From: Xenorhabdus budapestensis | GTDB lineage: Bacteria > Pseudomonadota > Gammaproteobacteria > Enterobacterales > Enterobacteriaceae | NCBI RefSeq assembly: GCF_002632465.1 | Contig: NZ_NIBS01000015.1 | Location: 1-64,000, forward strand | DNA: 64,000 nt | Direction: 5' to 3' | Shown: positions 38,588 through 49,617 of the stretch, piece after piece | Position numbering within the stretch: the stretch's first letter is position 1 | Layout: every line of letters begins with the position of its first letter | The notes under the pieces: model-generated | What the model saw: only the letters and a program-made list of their open reading frames with translations | What the model was told of the DNA's origin: nothing | Database searches by the model: none | Translations under genes and position numbers: made by a program

Positions 38588-39612
38588 TTAAACACCTGTT
38601 TATCCATGACATTTTTTATTAGATTAATTCTGTCAATTTCTGGTATCTTTGTCGCTAGATTAAATGAACGATCTAATACAGCATCAAAATAGATAGTAAA
38701 GTTGTTTGGTTTATCAAAGTAATTAACCACTGGTTTATTTTGTAGAATATAATCAAATACTTTTGTGCCATACTCATAGTCTGGACTTCGTAATAAAGCA
38801 ATTCCTAAATCACTTTTAGAAATAAGGTTAAATAATTCTTTTTTTTCTAAAGAGGGAAGGATGTCTAATGTTCCTCTGCCATTGGATATCTTATAAAAGT
38901 AATCAATGACCCACTGATTTGAATCTTTATTAGAACCTACTAGATGAATCTTTATTTTATTATTGGAATATCTTTCTAAAATGACATTTAACAATTTTTT
39001 GACGTTGGAAGTTCCATATTCTGAAAATTTTCCAGCACAACAAAAAATAAGTGTATCTTTATTTTTAAGGGCATCTTTATTTTTTTGTATTGTTTGAGTT
39101 AAATGGGAGGGTATACTAATATTTTTAATGTCAGTGAATAGGATTCCATTTGGGATTACTAGTATTTTTTTTGCTGATATTTCTTCTAGGTATTTTTGTA
39201 ATCCGAGTGTACATGTAATAGTAAGATATGATCTTTTAATCATAATCCTTTCAATAACCTTAGCTATTTTAGCTTTAAATTTTTTCTTTCGAAAATCACC
39301 ACCATAACCTGAACTAATTTCTATAGACCAACCATCTCGAATATCTAGAATTATATTTATATTAGGAATTAAAAAACTAAAGAAACCTCTAAATTCGGGC
39401 ATTGATATTAGCAAATAAATGTTTTTGTTTCGAAGTAGAAATATTATTAATTTTATTTTCTCAAAAATAGTTTTAGGGCATTGACGTTTTAAAACTAACC
39501 AACTCTTATTTTCAAAGTATTCTTGAAATGCAGTAACTCTAGATTTAGCAGGACTTCCAGGTAATGCATGAGGCTCTAAGATTAGTATTTTTTTCGACGA
39601 GGTAAAGCTCAT
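38584..39612 (-). CDS. Putative glycosyltransferase, O-antigen
   Basis: 342-aa protein with a GT-B-like plan: KKILILEPHALPGSPAKSRVTAFQEYF, IILDIRDGWSIEIS (an R-D-G-W variant of the DIW motif), KKILVIPNGILFTDI, FCCAGKFSEYGTSNVKKLL and DLGIALLRSPDYEYGTKVFDYILQNKPVVNYFDKP in the donor half. Similarity is to the GT4 fold in general; no substrate can be named. Low G+C and many Ile/Lys/Asn codons. It starts at the last base of the wzy frame and overlaps the next transferase by 4 bp. Confidence 0.7.
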   Translation of the reverse strand: MSFTSSKKILILEPHALPGSPAKSRVTAFQEYFENKSWLVLKRQCPKTIFEKIKLIIFLLRNKNIYLLISMPEFRGFFSFLIPNINIILDIRDGWSIEISSGYGGDFRKKKFKAKIAKVIERIMIKRSYLTITCTLGLQKYLEEISAKKILVIPNGILFTDIKNISIPSHLTQTIQKNKDALKNKDTLIFCCAGKFSEYGTSNVKKLLNVILERYSNNKIKIHLVGSNKDSNQWVIDYFYKISNGRGTLDILPSLEKKELFNLISKSDLGIALLRSPDYEYGTKVFDYILQNKPVVNYFDKPNNFTIYFDAVLDRSFNLATKIPEIDRINLIKNVMDKQVFK

Positions 39613-40859
39613 TAAATATTATCCTTATTTAATATGTTAAGTTTAAAGGCGATAAACATATAAACGCCTGCAGAAAAACCCAATACGGGCCAATAAATTG
39701 GTTTTGAATACATTAGCAAAATAAAACAATAGAGAGAACAGCCTAATGGAAGTAAAATATATTTTTTTTGTGTCTTGTAATATAAAAAAAGAAGCCTTAT
39801 TAATGGATAAGATATAATTAGAATGAATCCCAAAAAACCAAATATTCCATACTGCTGCCATGCAGAATATATATCATGAATATAATTTCCTTTTCCTAAT
39901 TTTAAGTGACTGCCATAGGCGCCCAATACTGGATTTTCAGCTATATTATTTATATTTATATCCTTTATTATTGCTCTCTCATTCCAAGATGAAGACTTTT
40001 TAAGTGAGAAGATTTCAAAATTTCTATTATTAAATGATAATTTTTTAGGTTCTTGGATAAAGGAAAAAAATACGACTGGAGCAATAATTGAAATAGTAAT
40101 AAGATATACACTACTTTTTTTTAATTTGAGGTTTCTCACTATAGATACAATGTTTATATAAATCAAACAAAATAAAAAAGAAATAACTAAACCAAAGAAT
40201 TCAGAGCGTCCTCCGGATGAAAAAACCATAAAAACACAGATAAAGAAAAAAAGATATTTATATCTTAGATCTGAATTAAGGATAAGGATGCTAAGTATAA
40301 CGACTGAAAATGAAACTAATTGATAGTTTATAATGTTTTCAGAAAAATCGCCATATATAGAATATAATGAAACAGGGATTGTTGCGCCATCATTGTACTC
40401 AAATAAAAAAACACCTAAATAGAGTGCTAGCATGATATATAGTAGATAAGAATTTAGAGATTTTGTGAAAATGTAAAATCCTATAATAAAATAAGCTATA
40501 ATATATATTTTTGAAATGAAGGATTCGTTGAATGCTATCAATGAATATGAATCATTTGAAAAAGAAAGATATGATAAATCATAGATAAACAATAGAAGCA
40601 AAAAAATAAAAAAGAAATAAAAAAATAAAGGATCAGATGATTTTATTTTTTTTATTTTTAAATAAAAAATAAAAAATAAAAAAATTAAAGAAATATGTGC
40701 ATATAATGCAACACCAGGCCATACATGCTCACCATACAACTTATAGGCGTAGCCTAGGCTCCAAAAAAATGGGATAAAAATAATAAAAAAAATAGACAAA
40801 AATATAAAAAATACTATATATTTATTACTGTGCTGATGAATTGGTTTTTTTTTCATAAA
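39612..40859 (-). CDS. wzy: O-antigen polymerase Wzy
   Basis: Very hydrophobic 415-aa protein with about ten to twelve predicted membrane spans made of runs of Phe, Ile, Leu and Tyr. The start is set at 40859 (MKKKPIHQHSNKYIVFFIF); the frame is open further upstream but there it overlaps the deacetylase gene. It has the large loop expected of Wzy (RSEFFGLVISFLFC; NERAIIKDININNIAENPVLGAYGSHLKLGKGNYIHDIYSAWQQYG, with an IHDIYSAW segment resembling the H-N/H-D loop of polymerases). It would join O units at the periplasmic face. Wzy proteins share little sequence, so the call rests on topology, position, and the presence of a separate Wzx in the same operon. Confidence 0.8.
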   Translation of the reverse strand, partial: FMKKKPIHQHSNKYIVFFIFLSIFFIIFIPFFWSLGYAYKLYGEHVWPGVALYAHISLIFLFFIFYLKIKKIKSSDPLFFYFFFIFLLLLFIYDLSYLSFSNDSYSLIAFNESFISKIYIIAYFIIGFYIFTKSLNSYLLYIMLALYLGVFLFEYNDGATIPVSLYSIYGDFSENIINYQLVSFSVVILSILILNSDLRYKYLFFFICVFMVFSSGGRSEFFGLVISFLFCLIYINIVSIVRNLKLKKSSVYLITISIIAPVVFFSFIQEPKKLSFNNRNFEIFSLKKSSSWNERAIIKDININNIAENPVLGAYGSHLKLGKGNYIHDIYSAWQQYGIFGFLGFILIISYPLIRLLFLYYKTQKKYILLPLGCSLYCFILLMYSKPIYWPVLGFSAGVYMFIAFKLNILNKDNI

Positions 40860-40887
40860 AATAAATAAGATATTGATTAGATGAAAA

Positions 40888-42255
40888 TCAAATTTGTATA
40901 GCAAATTTATACATTGAAAAATCCTGTTGACATGTAAATGAGCTATTGTGCCATAGTAAAGTAAAACAACCACTTACCTTTCGACATGTAGATTTTATTT
41001 TTTCGATTTTATCATATGCAGCTTGACTATACCCCATATTTAAATATCTAGATGTTAATATAGTACATTCCATAACAATAAGAGGCCGAATTTGTATTTT
41101 TAATATTTCCTGAGTCATGGGGTTAAATCCAGGATACTCATAACAAGTACCACAGCGGAAGCCTGGATGATCTGCATAACCCAGTGTCGTATCATAATCC
41201 ATACCTGCATCATTCCATGCTTGCAGGGTAGTTGGGTGTTCCCAACGTAAGTAATGCATCCTGCCACCCCATACCGATTGCTTAATACCTTCTTCATCAC
41301 AGATTCTTTTTAGTCTTTTTGCTTCTGAATCTATTAAATATGGTTTCTGATATGTACTATAGCTAGGATGTAATCCAATTTCATGACCTCTGGCATGAAT
41401 ACGTCGCATTAAATCACGAATGATCGGGTGATCTGGTTCATAATCGGCATCTTTGCTTGTATCAGTTCGACCACATATAAAGTAGAATGCACTTTGTAGT
41501 TTATTATTTTCAGATATTGTCATTAGCCAATTAAAGGTATTATAAATATCAGCAGAATGTAGTTTTTTTTGGCTTGCTAATTTGATATATGGAGCATTAA
41601 TAAATGCTTTCAGGTCATGACGCTTTATTAAATGTCCTGCCATTATGCGTCCTATAGATGACCATGGTTGAAAGGCATAAAGACTTGGTGTATCGACATC
41701 ATGAGAGATTTTGATATTAAATTCATGTTTTCTAAGTTTTAAATTTGGCCAAACTTTCTGTATAACTTGCCCCAATATATGCAACCATTCATCTACAATC
41801 GGGCGCTCAAGGTAGCCATATTTGTATGCGTGTGAGGCAATTGCGGGGAAACGCTGATGATTATCTAGATCTGTACGTCCGATTTCTTCTAGTCGGTTTA
41901 ACATCCAGTAGATTAAACCTAAAATATCATAATTAATAATCGCAGATTGATTTTTCAATTCAATTAGTTGATTTGGAAAATTAGTAATCCCAGGAGCAGG
42001 AATAGATCGCTCTAATATACTTTCCCAACCACTTCCCATTGAGTCCCATAAAGAGCAAGGTATATCACCACCGAATTCAGTCAATTTTTTCTCTAATTTA
42101 GGAAATAAAATATACCCAGTATCCTGATGTTTTAACATTAATTTAAGTGAGTTATTTTCTTCAACTAGAAGAAAGTAATGTCCAAAATGATTTTTTAATA
42201 CTAGGCAAAGCCAATCAAGTGAATTTTTTGTAAAGTTAGCCATGTAAGTACTCAT
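40888..42255 (-). CDS. Polysaccharide deacetylase-like protein with N-terminal extension
   Basis: 455 aa. The first 180 residues form a domain of unknown function often fused to NodB-like domains; it contains IIPILWD-like GGDIPCSLWDSMGSGWESI and NHQRFPAIASHAYKYGYLERPIVDEW. From about residue 185: IKISHDVDTPSLYAF (Asp-Asp motif 1), AFYFICGRTDTSKD, RGHEIGLHPSYSTYQ (metal-binding H-x-x-x-x-H type motif 2), SVWGGRMHYLRWEHPTT and LLWHNSSF near the end. Such proteins are found in polysaccharide and glycan-modification loci. If active it would remove an acyl group from a sugar amine. It belongs to an ATP-grasp/PHP/deacetylase trio. Met 42243 is an alternative start. Confidence 0.72.
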   Translation of the reverse strand: MSTYMANFTKNSLDWLCLVLKNHFGHYFLLVEENNSLKLMLKHQDTGYILFPKLEKKLTEFGGDIPCSLWDSMGSGWESILERSIPAPGITNFPNQLIELKNQSAIINYDILGLIYWMLNRLEEIGRTDLDNHQRFPAIASHAYKYGYLERPIVDEWLHILGQVIQKVWPNLKLRKHEFNIKISHDVDTPSLYAFQPWSSIGRIMAGHLIKRHDLKAFINAPYIKLASQKKLHSADIYNTFNWLMTISENNKLQSAFYFICGRTDTSKDADYEPDHPIIRDLMRRIHARGHEIGLHPSYSTYQKPYLIDSEAKRLKRICDEEGIKQSVWGGRMHYLRWEHPTTLQAWNDAGMDYDTTLGYADHPGFRCGTCYEYPGFNPMTQEILKIQIRPLIVMECTILTSRYLNMGYSQAAYDKIEKIKSTCRKVSGCFTLLWHNSSFTCQQDFSMYKFAIQI

Positions 42256-42280
42256 TAAACTTTAATTGGTGGTGTTGAAA

Positions 42281-42988
42281 TTAAATATTTTTAAGTATTT
42301 TAAATGAAATAGTCTGTTTTATGGTTGACTTCAATAGATTATAAAATAATTTAATATTTTTCTTTTTGATTGATTTAATAAACTGTGAGTAAATTAATTC
42401 AATATTAGTGGTTTTGTGTTTTTTAATTAATACTATTCTTGAACTCATAAGTGATGATTTAAAATCACCATTTCTTTTAAATTCAACTATTGCATTTCTT
42501 AAACATGAATATGTATGCGCATCTGAAGCGTAATATGTTTTTTTATTGTGTTTAGTTGATAAATTTTTCGCTTTTAAATTTTTACTATCGTCAACTCTAG
42601 AATTAAAGATCTCAATTAAGTCTGCATTTTCTGCTATTTCTTCAATATTTTTATGACCAACATATGGGTGAGGAAAAAGAAGTAAACCATTTTGATTTTT
42701 TACTTGTTGTATAAAGGAAGAGAACTTCATTTCAGTTATTTCATGTTCTATGCCAAGTGCAATAACATCACCATACTCAGTTTTATACTCAGCTGCGATA
42801 ATAATTTCTAGATCTATATTTCTTTTTTCTACATAGTCTTTTAAATTTAATGAACCATTTATAGTATCATGATCAGTTAATACCAAAAAATTTAAATTAT
42901 TTTTTAAAGAAAATTTAACTATTTTTTCTATTGATAAGATAGAATCAAATGAAAAACAAGAGTGAAAATGTATTAATCCTCTGTACAC
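42281..42988 (-). CDS. PHP-domain metal-dependent phosphoesterase
   Basis: 235-aa single-domain PHP protein with all four family motifs: GLIHFHSCFSFDS (motif I), LVLTDHDTINGS (II), IIAAEYKTEYGDVIALG and LFPHPYVG (III), and TYYASDAHTYSCL (IV). The His and Asp residues should bind a cluster of two or three metals and hydrolyse a phosphoester. The substrate is unknown; in an O-antigen operon a phosphorylated sugar or sugar-lipid is a reasonable guess. One base separates it from the ATP-grasp gene, so the two are probably translated together. Confidence 0.8.
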   Translation of the reverse strand: MYRGLIHFHSCFSFDSILSIEKIVKFSLKNNLNFLVLTDHDTINGSLNLKDYVEKRNIDLEIIIAAEYKTEYGDVIALGIEHEITEMKFSSFIQQVKNQNGLLLFPHPYVGHKNIEEIAENADLIEIFNSRVDDSKNLKAKNLSTKHNKKTYYASDAHTYSCLRNAIVEFKRNGDFKSSLMSSRIVLIKKHKTTNIELIYSQFIKSIKKKNIKLFYNLLKSTIKQTISFKILKNI

Positions 42989-42989
42989 A

Positions 42990-44147
42990 TTATCTCCTAA
43001 ATAATCTTTTGATTAAGACTAATTTAATAAAACCATATACTAATTTGAAAGTGGGAAAAAAATCCGACATCCAAATGTTACTTTTCACCTTAGGATTAAA
43101 AGAGTCTTTTAATACATTTATTATAGATTTTGGGTTTTCTATGGCATGTAAAAAATCACCATCTAGAGGCCAATGATACTTCAGAGGATACTTATAATTA
43201 TTATCATAGCTTATTTTTTTTCTTAGATAAATATCGATAAGCGCCTTAGGAAAATTAACATTAGCTTCTAAAGCCAGATCAGTAGAACCCCAGAATTTAG
43301 GATTAATCTCCATTAAAATAGGAATGCCTGAATCATTTAGTTTAAATTCAACCATTGCTACACCATGCCACTCTAGATGATCAAGTAATATTCTACCATA
43401 TTTTTCAACAAGATCATTTTTAAAGCTTTCCGCACATACACTAGCACCACCACTAGCAGGGTACTCCCGAATTCGTTTATGTTGAAATGTGAGTCCACAT
43501 TGTCCATTGTCATAGACAGCAAAAAAGGCACATCCAGCTCCAGTAATATATTCCTGGAGCATGGGCAAACCGTCGCTTTCTTTTATATTATATCGATTAC
43601 ATAAATTTTTATATTTTATTAGCAGTTCAGCTTCATTATATACATAGTCAACAATATTTCCACCGACTTCATATAGGCCTTTAATTACGCAAGGATAATT
43701 TATTTCATTCTTTAATATGTCTAATTCATCAAAGCATTTTGGATAAATCGTTTTTGGAATCGGAACTAGTAACTTTTCAGCAAGAGTATAGGTCGATGAC
43801 TTATCAAACGTTATAGTTATAATGTCATTATCAACTGTAATTATTTCAATCTTATTTTTTTTTAATTCATCTTTCCTGGGAACTATTTTCTTAAATGAAT
43901 TAGTACCAACTAAAATGAGTAATTCAATTTTAAAAATTTTTAATTTTTCTACTAGTTCTTCAAATGTATAATTATCATTTAATATTATTTCATTATTTGA
44001 ATACTTAGACATTCCACATAGTGAAAACCTATTAAAAGTAATAACATAAGGACTAATGCCTAGTTTCCCTAGAGCTCGAACAATTCCTAATGAATGTTTA
44101 TATTCAGCATCTGTAACTGCAATTCTCAAATTTTTATATTTTTCCAT
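42990..44147 (-). CDS. ATP-grasp carboxylate-amine ligase
   Basis: 385 aa. An N-terminal Rossmann-like preATP-grasp domain (LRIAVTDAEYKHSLGIVRALGKLG) is followed by the ATP-grasp fold: VIKGLYEVGGNIVDYVYN (ATP lysine and Gly loop), MLQEYITGAGCAFFAVYD, and the magnesium-binding segment GVAMVEFKLNDSGIPILMEINPKFWGS (E..E-I-N). It resembles carbamoyl-phosphate-synthase-like ligases that join a carboxylate to an amine through an acyl phosphate. In this locus it could couple an amino acid to a sugar amine or to the carboxyl of a uronic acid; amino-acid amides of uronic acids are well known in Proteus and Providencia O antigens. The substrate is inference. Confidence 0.75.
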   Translation of the reverse strand: MEKYKNLRIAVTDAEYKHSLGIVRALGKLGISPYVITFNRFSLCGMSKYSNNEIILNDNYTFEELVEKLKIFKIELLILVGTNSFKKIVPRKDELKKNKIEIITVDNDIITITFDKSSTYTLAEKLLVPIPKTIYPKCFDELDILKNEINYPCVIKGLYEVGGNIVDYVYNEAELLIKYKNLCNRYNIKESDGLPMLQEYITGAGCAFFAVYDNGQCGLTFQHKRIREYPASGGASVCAESFKNDLVEKYGRILLDHLEWHGVAMVEFKLNDSGIPILMEINPKFWGSTDLALEANVNFPKALIDIYLRKKISYDNNYKYPLKYHWPLDGDFLHAIENPKSIINVLKDSFNPKVKSNIWMSDFFPTFKLVYGFIKLVLIKRLFRR

Positions 44148-44160
44148 ATTAAAATATACC

Positions 44161-45414
44161 TTAACCTTTAGCCATATTGCCTAGTATAAAACCATATAAT
44201 ATATAAACAAAACTGATACCGATTGTATAGCTGGTTAAGAAGTATTCGAATGAATTTCCATATGATATATAAAGAATTAATAAATTCATTGATAGCAATA
44301 CAACATTAAATATCAAATAGATATTTTGTTTTTCCATGATTGTATCAATAGGGCTAACAGTTGATACAATAAACCTTATAAAAAATAAAGGACATATTAG
44401 TTTTGCATAATAACCAGCAATACGCCATTCTTCTCCAAATATAATAGAAAATAAATCCTCTATTGTTAAATAAATAGATATAAATAAAGGAATACCTATG
44501 AAAAGTAATTTTTTTATTGTACCAATAAAAGATTTAATTGCTTGACCTGTTTCCTTTTTTTCTTGAGCGGCTTCTTGGAAAAAGACTTGACCTATTGAGC
44601 CTCCTATCAATGAAGATGGCATACCAAGAACTCTTTGTACAAGAGAGTAAAATCCTAATGTCATAAGATTAAAGAGTGATGGAATGATAAGATTAATAAG
44701 GTATAGCGATAGATTATTACATAAAACTGCTAATACAGAGTAGGTAGGAAATATTTTATAACGCTTTGCTTGGTGAAGGATTTTTTTTGTTGATATGATC
44801 TTAATTATGTTTTCTTTATTAAAGACTGCCTTCAATAGCTTACCATTAGAAAATATATTTGACAGTAACTGGCCAAAAATTAAACCATTAGCACCAAACT
44901 TTAGTAATCCTGAAGTTAATTGTATTATGGCAGATATAAGAGATTTAATAATAACTGAATTTCTTAGAGTTTTGTAGTTTTTAATTCTTGTATTAAAATA
45001 ATTTAATAAATTAAATAGGCCAGTAAAAAATACAGCTAATGGAATAATATATAGCCAGAATCCTATTTCTTCATTATTTAACAAAGTTATTATTTTACCA
45101 TGAAAAATTATAATTAATAACATTAGTGTTAGTGACAAAAAAGTATTAATGATTAACCCTAAGGTAAATAAATTGATAGCATCTTCATCATTTTGAGGTA
45201 GCATAATAGCTAATTCATACCTGGCATTAATGATGCCTCCAATTATAGCCACAATAGACATAAATAGAGCTAATACCCCAAAATCACTTGGGGTATAGAT
45301 TCTTGTTAATATAGGACTTATTGCTATAGGTATCGCTTGTGCTACTGTTGTACCTGTCATTAATGTGATTACATTTCGTGTAAACTCACTTCGGATGGTT
45401 AATTTCCTTGGCAC
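44161..45414 (-). CDS. wzx: O-antigen flippase Wzx
   Basis: 417-aa member of the polysaccharide-specific MVF/MATE-like transporters that flip undecaprenyl-PP-linked O units across the inner membrane. It begins with RSEFTRNVITLMTGTTVAQAIPIAISPILTRIYTPSDFGVLALFMSIVAIIGGI, a highly characteristic Wzx opening, and has about twelve hydrophobic segments. An internal GFYSLVQRVLGMPSSLIGGSIGQVFFQEA motif is also typical. It overlaps the end of wbpE by 16 bp and is followed 13 bp later by the ATP-grasp gene. Confidence 0.93.
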   Translation of the reverse strand: MPRKLTIRSEFTRNVITLMTGTTVAQAIPIAISPILTRIYTPSDFGVLALFMSIVAIIGGIINARYELAIMLPQNDEDAINLFTLGLIINTFLSLTLMLLIIIFHGKIITLLNNEEIGFWLYIIPLAVFFTGLFNLLNYFNTRIKNYKTLRNSVIIKSLISAIIQLTSGLLKFGANGLIFGQLLSNIFSNGKLLKAVFNKENIIKIISTKKILHQAKRYKIFPTYSVLAVLCNNLSLYLINLIIPSLFNLMTLGFYSLVQRVLGMPSSLIGGSIGQVFFQEAAQEKKETGQAIKSFIGTIKKLLFIGIPLFISIYLTIEDLFSIIFGEEWRIAGYYAKLICPLFFIRFIVSTVSPIDTIMEKQNIYLIFNVVLLSMNLLILYISYGNSFEYFLTSYTIGISFVYILYGFILGNMAKG

Positions 45415-46499
45415 GCTATGATCTCTTTTAATTTGTTAACTATTTTCTTTTGATCTTCTTTGCTCAGGTATGGATGCATAGGTAAACTAATTACTTCTTC
45501 TGCAATTTTATCACCAACTGATAAAATCATATTAGAATCAGCTACAGCTGGCTGTTTGTTTAAAGGTATCGGATAATGTACAGCGGTGGGAATTCCTAAA
45601 TTTTTCAATTTTTGTTGTATCTGTTCACGATTTGATACACGAATAGTGAATTGAGCCCAAGCAGAAATATTATGGTCGGCGACAAATGGTATTGTATCTA
45701 GACCAATTTCATTTAATAAGTGAATATATTTAGAGGCAACTTGATTGCGTAGTGTAATTTCTTCCGATAGAATTTCTAACTTAGGTAGCAATATCGCTGC
45801 TTGCAAAGTATCTAAACGACTATTCACACCGATCCGAATATGATGATAACGACGATCTTGACCATGACGTGCAATCTGTCTCATTAATAATGCTAATTTA
45901 TCATCATTAGTAAATATGGCTCCACCATCACCATAGCAACCTAAAGGCTTACTTGGGAAAAAACTTGTACAAGCAACGGTACTTAAATTGCAGGATTTTT
46001 TTCCTTTATAAGATGCACCGAAACTCTGTGCTGCATCTTCAATGACAGGAATATTATGTTTAGCTGCAATAGCATTAATTGCATCGAAATCTGCACATTG
46101 ACCATATAAAGAAACAGGAATGATCGCTTTTGTCCGTGGAGTAATTGAAGCTTCAAGTTTTTGAGGGTCTAGATTATAAGTTTTAGGACAAACATCAACA
46201 TATACGGGTTTAGCACCTAATAATGCTACTGTTTCTGCTGTTGCAATATATGTAAAACCAGGAGTAATGACTTCATCGCCTGGACCAATACCAAAAGCCA
46301 TTTGTGCAATTTGTAAAGCATCTGTGCCATTAGCGACGCTGATGCAGTATTTCGCTCCTATAAATGCTGCTAGTTTTTCTTCTAATTCAGTAACTTCTGG
46401 TCCTAAAATATATTGACCATGAGATAATACACGTTGAATACCTTCATTGATTTTGTCTTTTATACGTGTTTGTTGTGTGTTTAGATCAATAAATTGCAT
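45399..46499 (-). CDS. wbpE: UDP-2-acetamido-2-deoxy-3-oxo-glucuronate aminotransferase WbpE-like
   Basis: PLP aminotransferase of the DegT/DnrJ/EryC1 family, 366 aa. It shows SVANGTDALQIAQMAFGIGPGDEVITPGFTYIATAETVALLGAKPVYVDV, EDAAQSFGASYKGKKSC, and the PLP-lysine segment TSFFPSKPLGCYGDGGAI (about residue 185). In Pseudomonas aeruginosa WbpE transfers an amino group from glutamate to C3 of the 3-keto sugar made by WbpB, giving UDP-GlcNAc(3NH2)A. The wbpA-B-D-E set is complete and adjacent here, which supports the specific assignment over other sugar aminotransferases. Confidence 0.9.
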   Translation of the reverse strand: MQFIDLNTQQTRIKDKINEGIQRVLSHGQYILGPEVTELEEKLAAFIGAKYCISVANGTDALQIAQMAFGIGPGDEVITPGFTYIATAETVALLGAKPVYVDVCPKTYNLDPQKLEASITPRTKAIIPVSLYGQCADFDAINAIAAKHNIPVIEDAAQSFGASYKGKKSCNLSTVACTSFFPSKPLGCYGDGGAIFTNDDKLALLMRQIARHGQDRRYHHIRIGVNSRLDTLQAAILLPKLEILSEEITLRNQVASKYIHLLNEIGLDTIPFVADHNISAWAQFTIRVSNREQIQQKLKNLGIPTAVHYPIPLNKQPAVADSNMILSVGDKIAEEVISLPMHPYLSKEDQKKIVNKLKEIIACQGN

Positions 46500-46536
46500 A
46501 GTTTTACTCTTATCATTCTAATTAATTTATTCTAAC

Positions 46537-47118
46537 TTACGCTTTTATCTGTTGAAGCGTATTTCCTTTTAATACGTATTTAATGCCTGTATGTTGGCAA
46601 ACAGTTTCAGCTTCACCATTTAGAGGAAGATCTAGTTGTTCACCAAACTCACTCATCCAGCCTATTTGTTTGGCAGGTACGCCCACCATCAACGCATAAT
46701 CGGGTACATTTTTATTAACTACGGCTCCGGCACCAATAAATGCAAATTGCCCAATTGTTACACCACAAACAATGGTACAATTAGCCCCCAAAGTAGTACC
46801 TTTTTTGACGAGAGTATTTTTATATTGATCTTTACGTTCAATTAATGAACGAGGATTATAAACATTAGTAAACACCATGCTTGGTCCACAGAATACACCT
46901 TCTTCAAGGGTAACATTATCATAGACTGAAACGTTATTTTGGATTTTACAATTATTTCCAATTATAACTTTATTACCAACAAAGACATTTTGGCCTAGTG
47001 AAACTTTTTCCCCAATTATTGCACCACTACATATGTGTACGAAATGCCATATCCGAGAGTTATTTCCTATTTTGGCTCCTTCATCAATGATTGCGCTTGG
47101 ATGTTGATAGTAGTTCAT
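46537..47118 (-). CDS. wbpD: UDP-2-acetamido-3-amino-glucuronate N-acetyltransferase WbpD-like
   Basis: 193-aa left-handed beta-helix acetyltransferase built of hexapeptide repeats ([55 protein letters not shown]). The segment [24 protein letters not shown] contains the conserved catalytic Asn/His region of the WbpD group. It acetylates the C3 amine to give UDP-GlcNAc(3NAc)A, using acetyl-CoA. It is strikingly similar to P. aeruginosa WbpD as remembered. 16 bp after wbpB and 37 bp before wbpE. Confidence 0.92.
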   Translation of the reverse strand: MNYYQHPSAIIDEGAKIGNNSRIWHFVHICSGAIIGEKVSLGQNVFVGNKVIIGNNCKIQNNVSVYDNVTLEEGVFCGPSMVFTNVYNPRSLIERKDQYKNTLVKKGTTLGANCTIVCGVTIGQFAFIGAGAVVNKNVPDYALMVGVPAKQIGWMSEFGEQLDLPLNGEAETVCQHTGIKYVLKGNTLQQIKA

Positions 47119-47134
47119 GGTGTTTACCGTTAAA

Positions 47135-48109
<975 letters not shown>

Positions 48110-48120
48110 TTAGTATTAAA

Positions 48121-49431
48121 TTAGGCTTTAATTATATTTTCTGAAGCTTCACGGTAAACTCCACGAGTATCAATTAGCAATTTTGCATTATTCTTGATCA
48201 AGGAGTAATCGAATTTATCATGATTAGTTGCCAAAATAATTGCATCGAAAGAGGCAATATTATTAGCCATGATTTCCTCACTACTCAAATCGAAGTGATG
48301 TTCACGCATAGAAGGAAATTCAGGTACATGAGGATCGCTATATGCTACAGTAGCACCTTTTTCTTGAATCATCTCCATTAGTTCTACAGAGGGAGATTCA
48401 CGCATGTCATCAACATTTTTCTTATATGCAATTCCTAAGACGAGTATTCTACTATGGTTGAGAGCTTTACCTTGGTTATTTAGGCCATCTATCAATTTAT
48501 TTAAAACATATTCAGGCATTGCTCGATTAATTTCACCAGATAGCTCGATGAATCTTGTATTAATGCCATATTCACGAGCTTTCCAAGTTAAATAGAATGG
48601 GTCAATAGGAATACAATGCCCACCTAAACCTGGACCTGGATAATAAGCAGTGAATCCGAAGGGTTTTGTTGCGGCTGCATCGATAACTTCAAATATATCA
48701 ATACCCATTTTATCAGCAACAATTTTCATTTCATTAACTAAGCCGATATTAACTGCCCGATGGATATTTTCCAGCAGCTTAGTCATTTCTGCTGCTTTAG
48801 TTGAACTTACAGGTACCACTCTATCGATTGCTTTACTATAAATAGATTGGCCTATTTTCAAACATGAACTTGTATGTCCCCCGATAACTTTGGGAATTGT
48901 TCTTGTTTCAAAGTTAGGGTTACCAGGGTCTTCACGTTCAGGAGAATAAACTAAGAATATATCTTTTCCGACCTTAAAGCCTTGTGCTTCAATTCGAGGT
49001 AACAACTCTTCTTCTGTAGTACCCGGATATGTCGTACTCTCTAATGATAATAATTGTCCTTTGCGTAAAAAAGGTTGAATCATTTTTGTTGTATTAACAA
49101 TAAAGCTAATATCGGGTTCTCTATACTTATTTAATGGAGTTGGCACACACAAAATAATAACATCACATTCGGAAATTTTAGAAAAATCAATAGTTGCTGT
49201 GAAACCTTTTTTCAGCGCATTATTGATCTTTTGAGTAGGAATATGCTCAATATAACTTTGTCCGTTATTTAATTGATTAACTTTCTCTTTATCAATATCA
49301 AACCCGATAACATTGTACCCTACTTCATTATAGCGAAGCATTAAGGGTAATCCTACATATCCAAGACCAACAATAGCTACAATAGCAGAAGAATCATTAA
49401 TTTTTGATTCTAAAATATCAACAACTGACAT
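48121..49431 (-). CDS. wbpA: UDP-N-acetylglucosamine 6-dehydrogenase WbpA-like
   Basis: UDP-glucose/GDP-mannose dehydrogenase family, 436 aa as in P. aeruginosa WbpA. The N-terminal NAD domain shows [29 protein letters not shown]. The central catalytic motif is [20 protein letters not shown] (with Cys of the thiohemiacetal mechanism at about residue 275). The C-terminal UDP domain has [24 protein letters not shown]. It oxidises UDP-GlcNAc to UDP-GlcNAcA, the first committed step toward diacetamido uronic acids. First gene of the O-antigen operon, about 750 bp downstream of the JUMPstart element. Confidence 0.93.
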   Translation of the reverse strand: MSVVDILESKINDSSAIVAIVGLGYVGLPLMLRYNEVGYNVIGFDIDKEKVNQLNNGQSYIEHIPTQKINNALKKGFTATIDFSKISECDVIILCVPTPLNKYREPDISFIVNTTKMIQPFLRKGQLLSLESTTYPGTTEEELLPRIEAQGFKVGKDIFLVYSPEREDPGNPNFETRTIPKVIGGHTSSCLKIGQSIYSKAIDRVVPVSSTKAAEMTKLLENIHRAVNIGLVNEMKIVADKMGIDIFEVIDAAATKPFGFTAYYPGPGLGGHCIPIDPFYLTWKAREYGINTRFIELSGEINRAMPEYVLNKLIDGLNNQGKALNHSRILVLGIAYKKNVDDMRESPSVELMEMIQEKGATVAYSDPHVPEFPSMREHHFDLSSEEIMANNIASFDAIILATNHDKFDYSLIKNNAKLLIDTRGVYREASENIIKA

Positions 49432-49617
49432 AAATTAATCCTAAAATCTATAAAATAAAAGTTTTGAAAGACTTGGTGGAATAAAGTTAAATGATAGGCT
49501 CAGATAGCATTATTGTGTTGAAGACTATGATATCTAAGCCTAGGCTGTGTCCCTTAATATAATAATATTGATAGAACTCTATTTACCTCCTATCCACTGA
49601 GAGCGGGCAGGATGACT

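Noticed and set aside
39612-40973. Longer form of Wzy starting at 40973
   Set aside because: The extra 38 codons overlap the deacetylase gene and lack a hydrophobic or family pattern; Met 40859 fits better.
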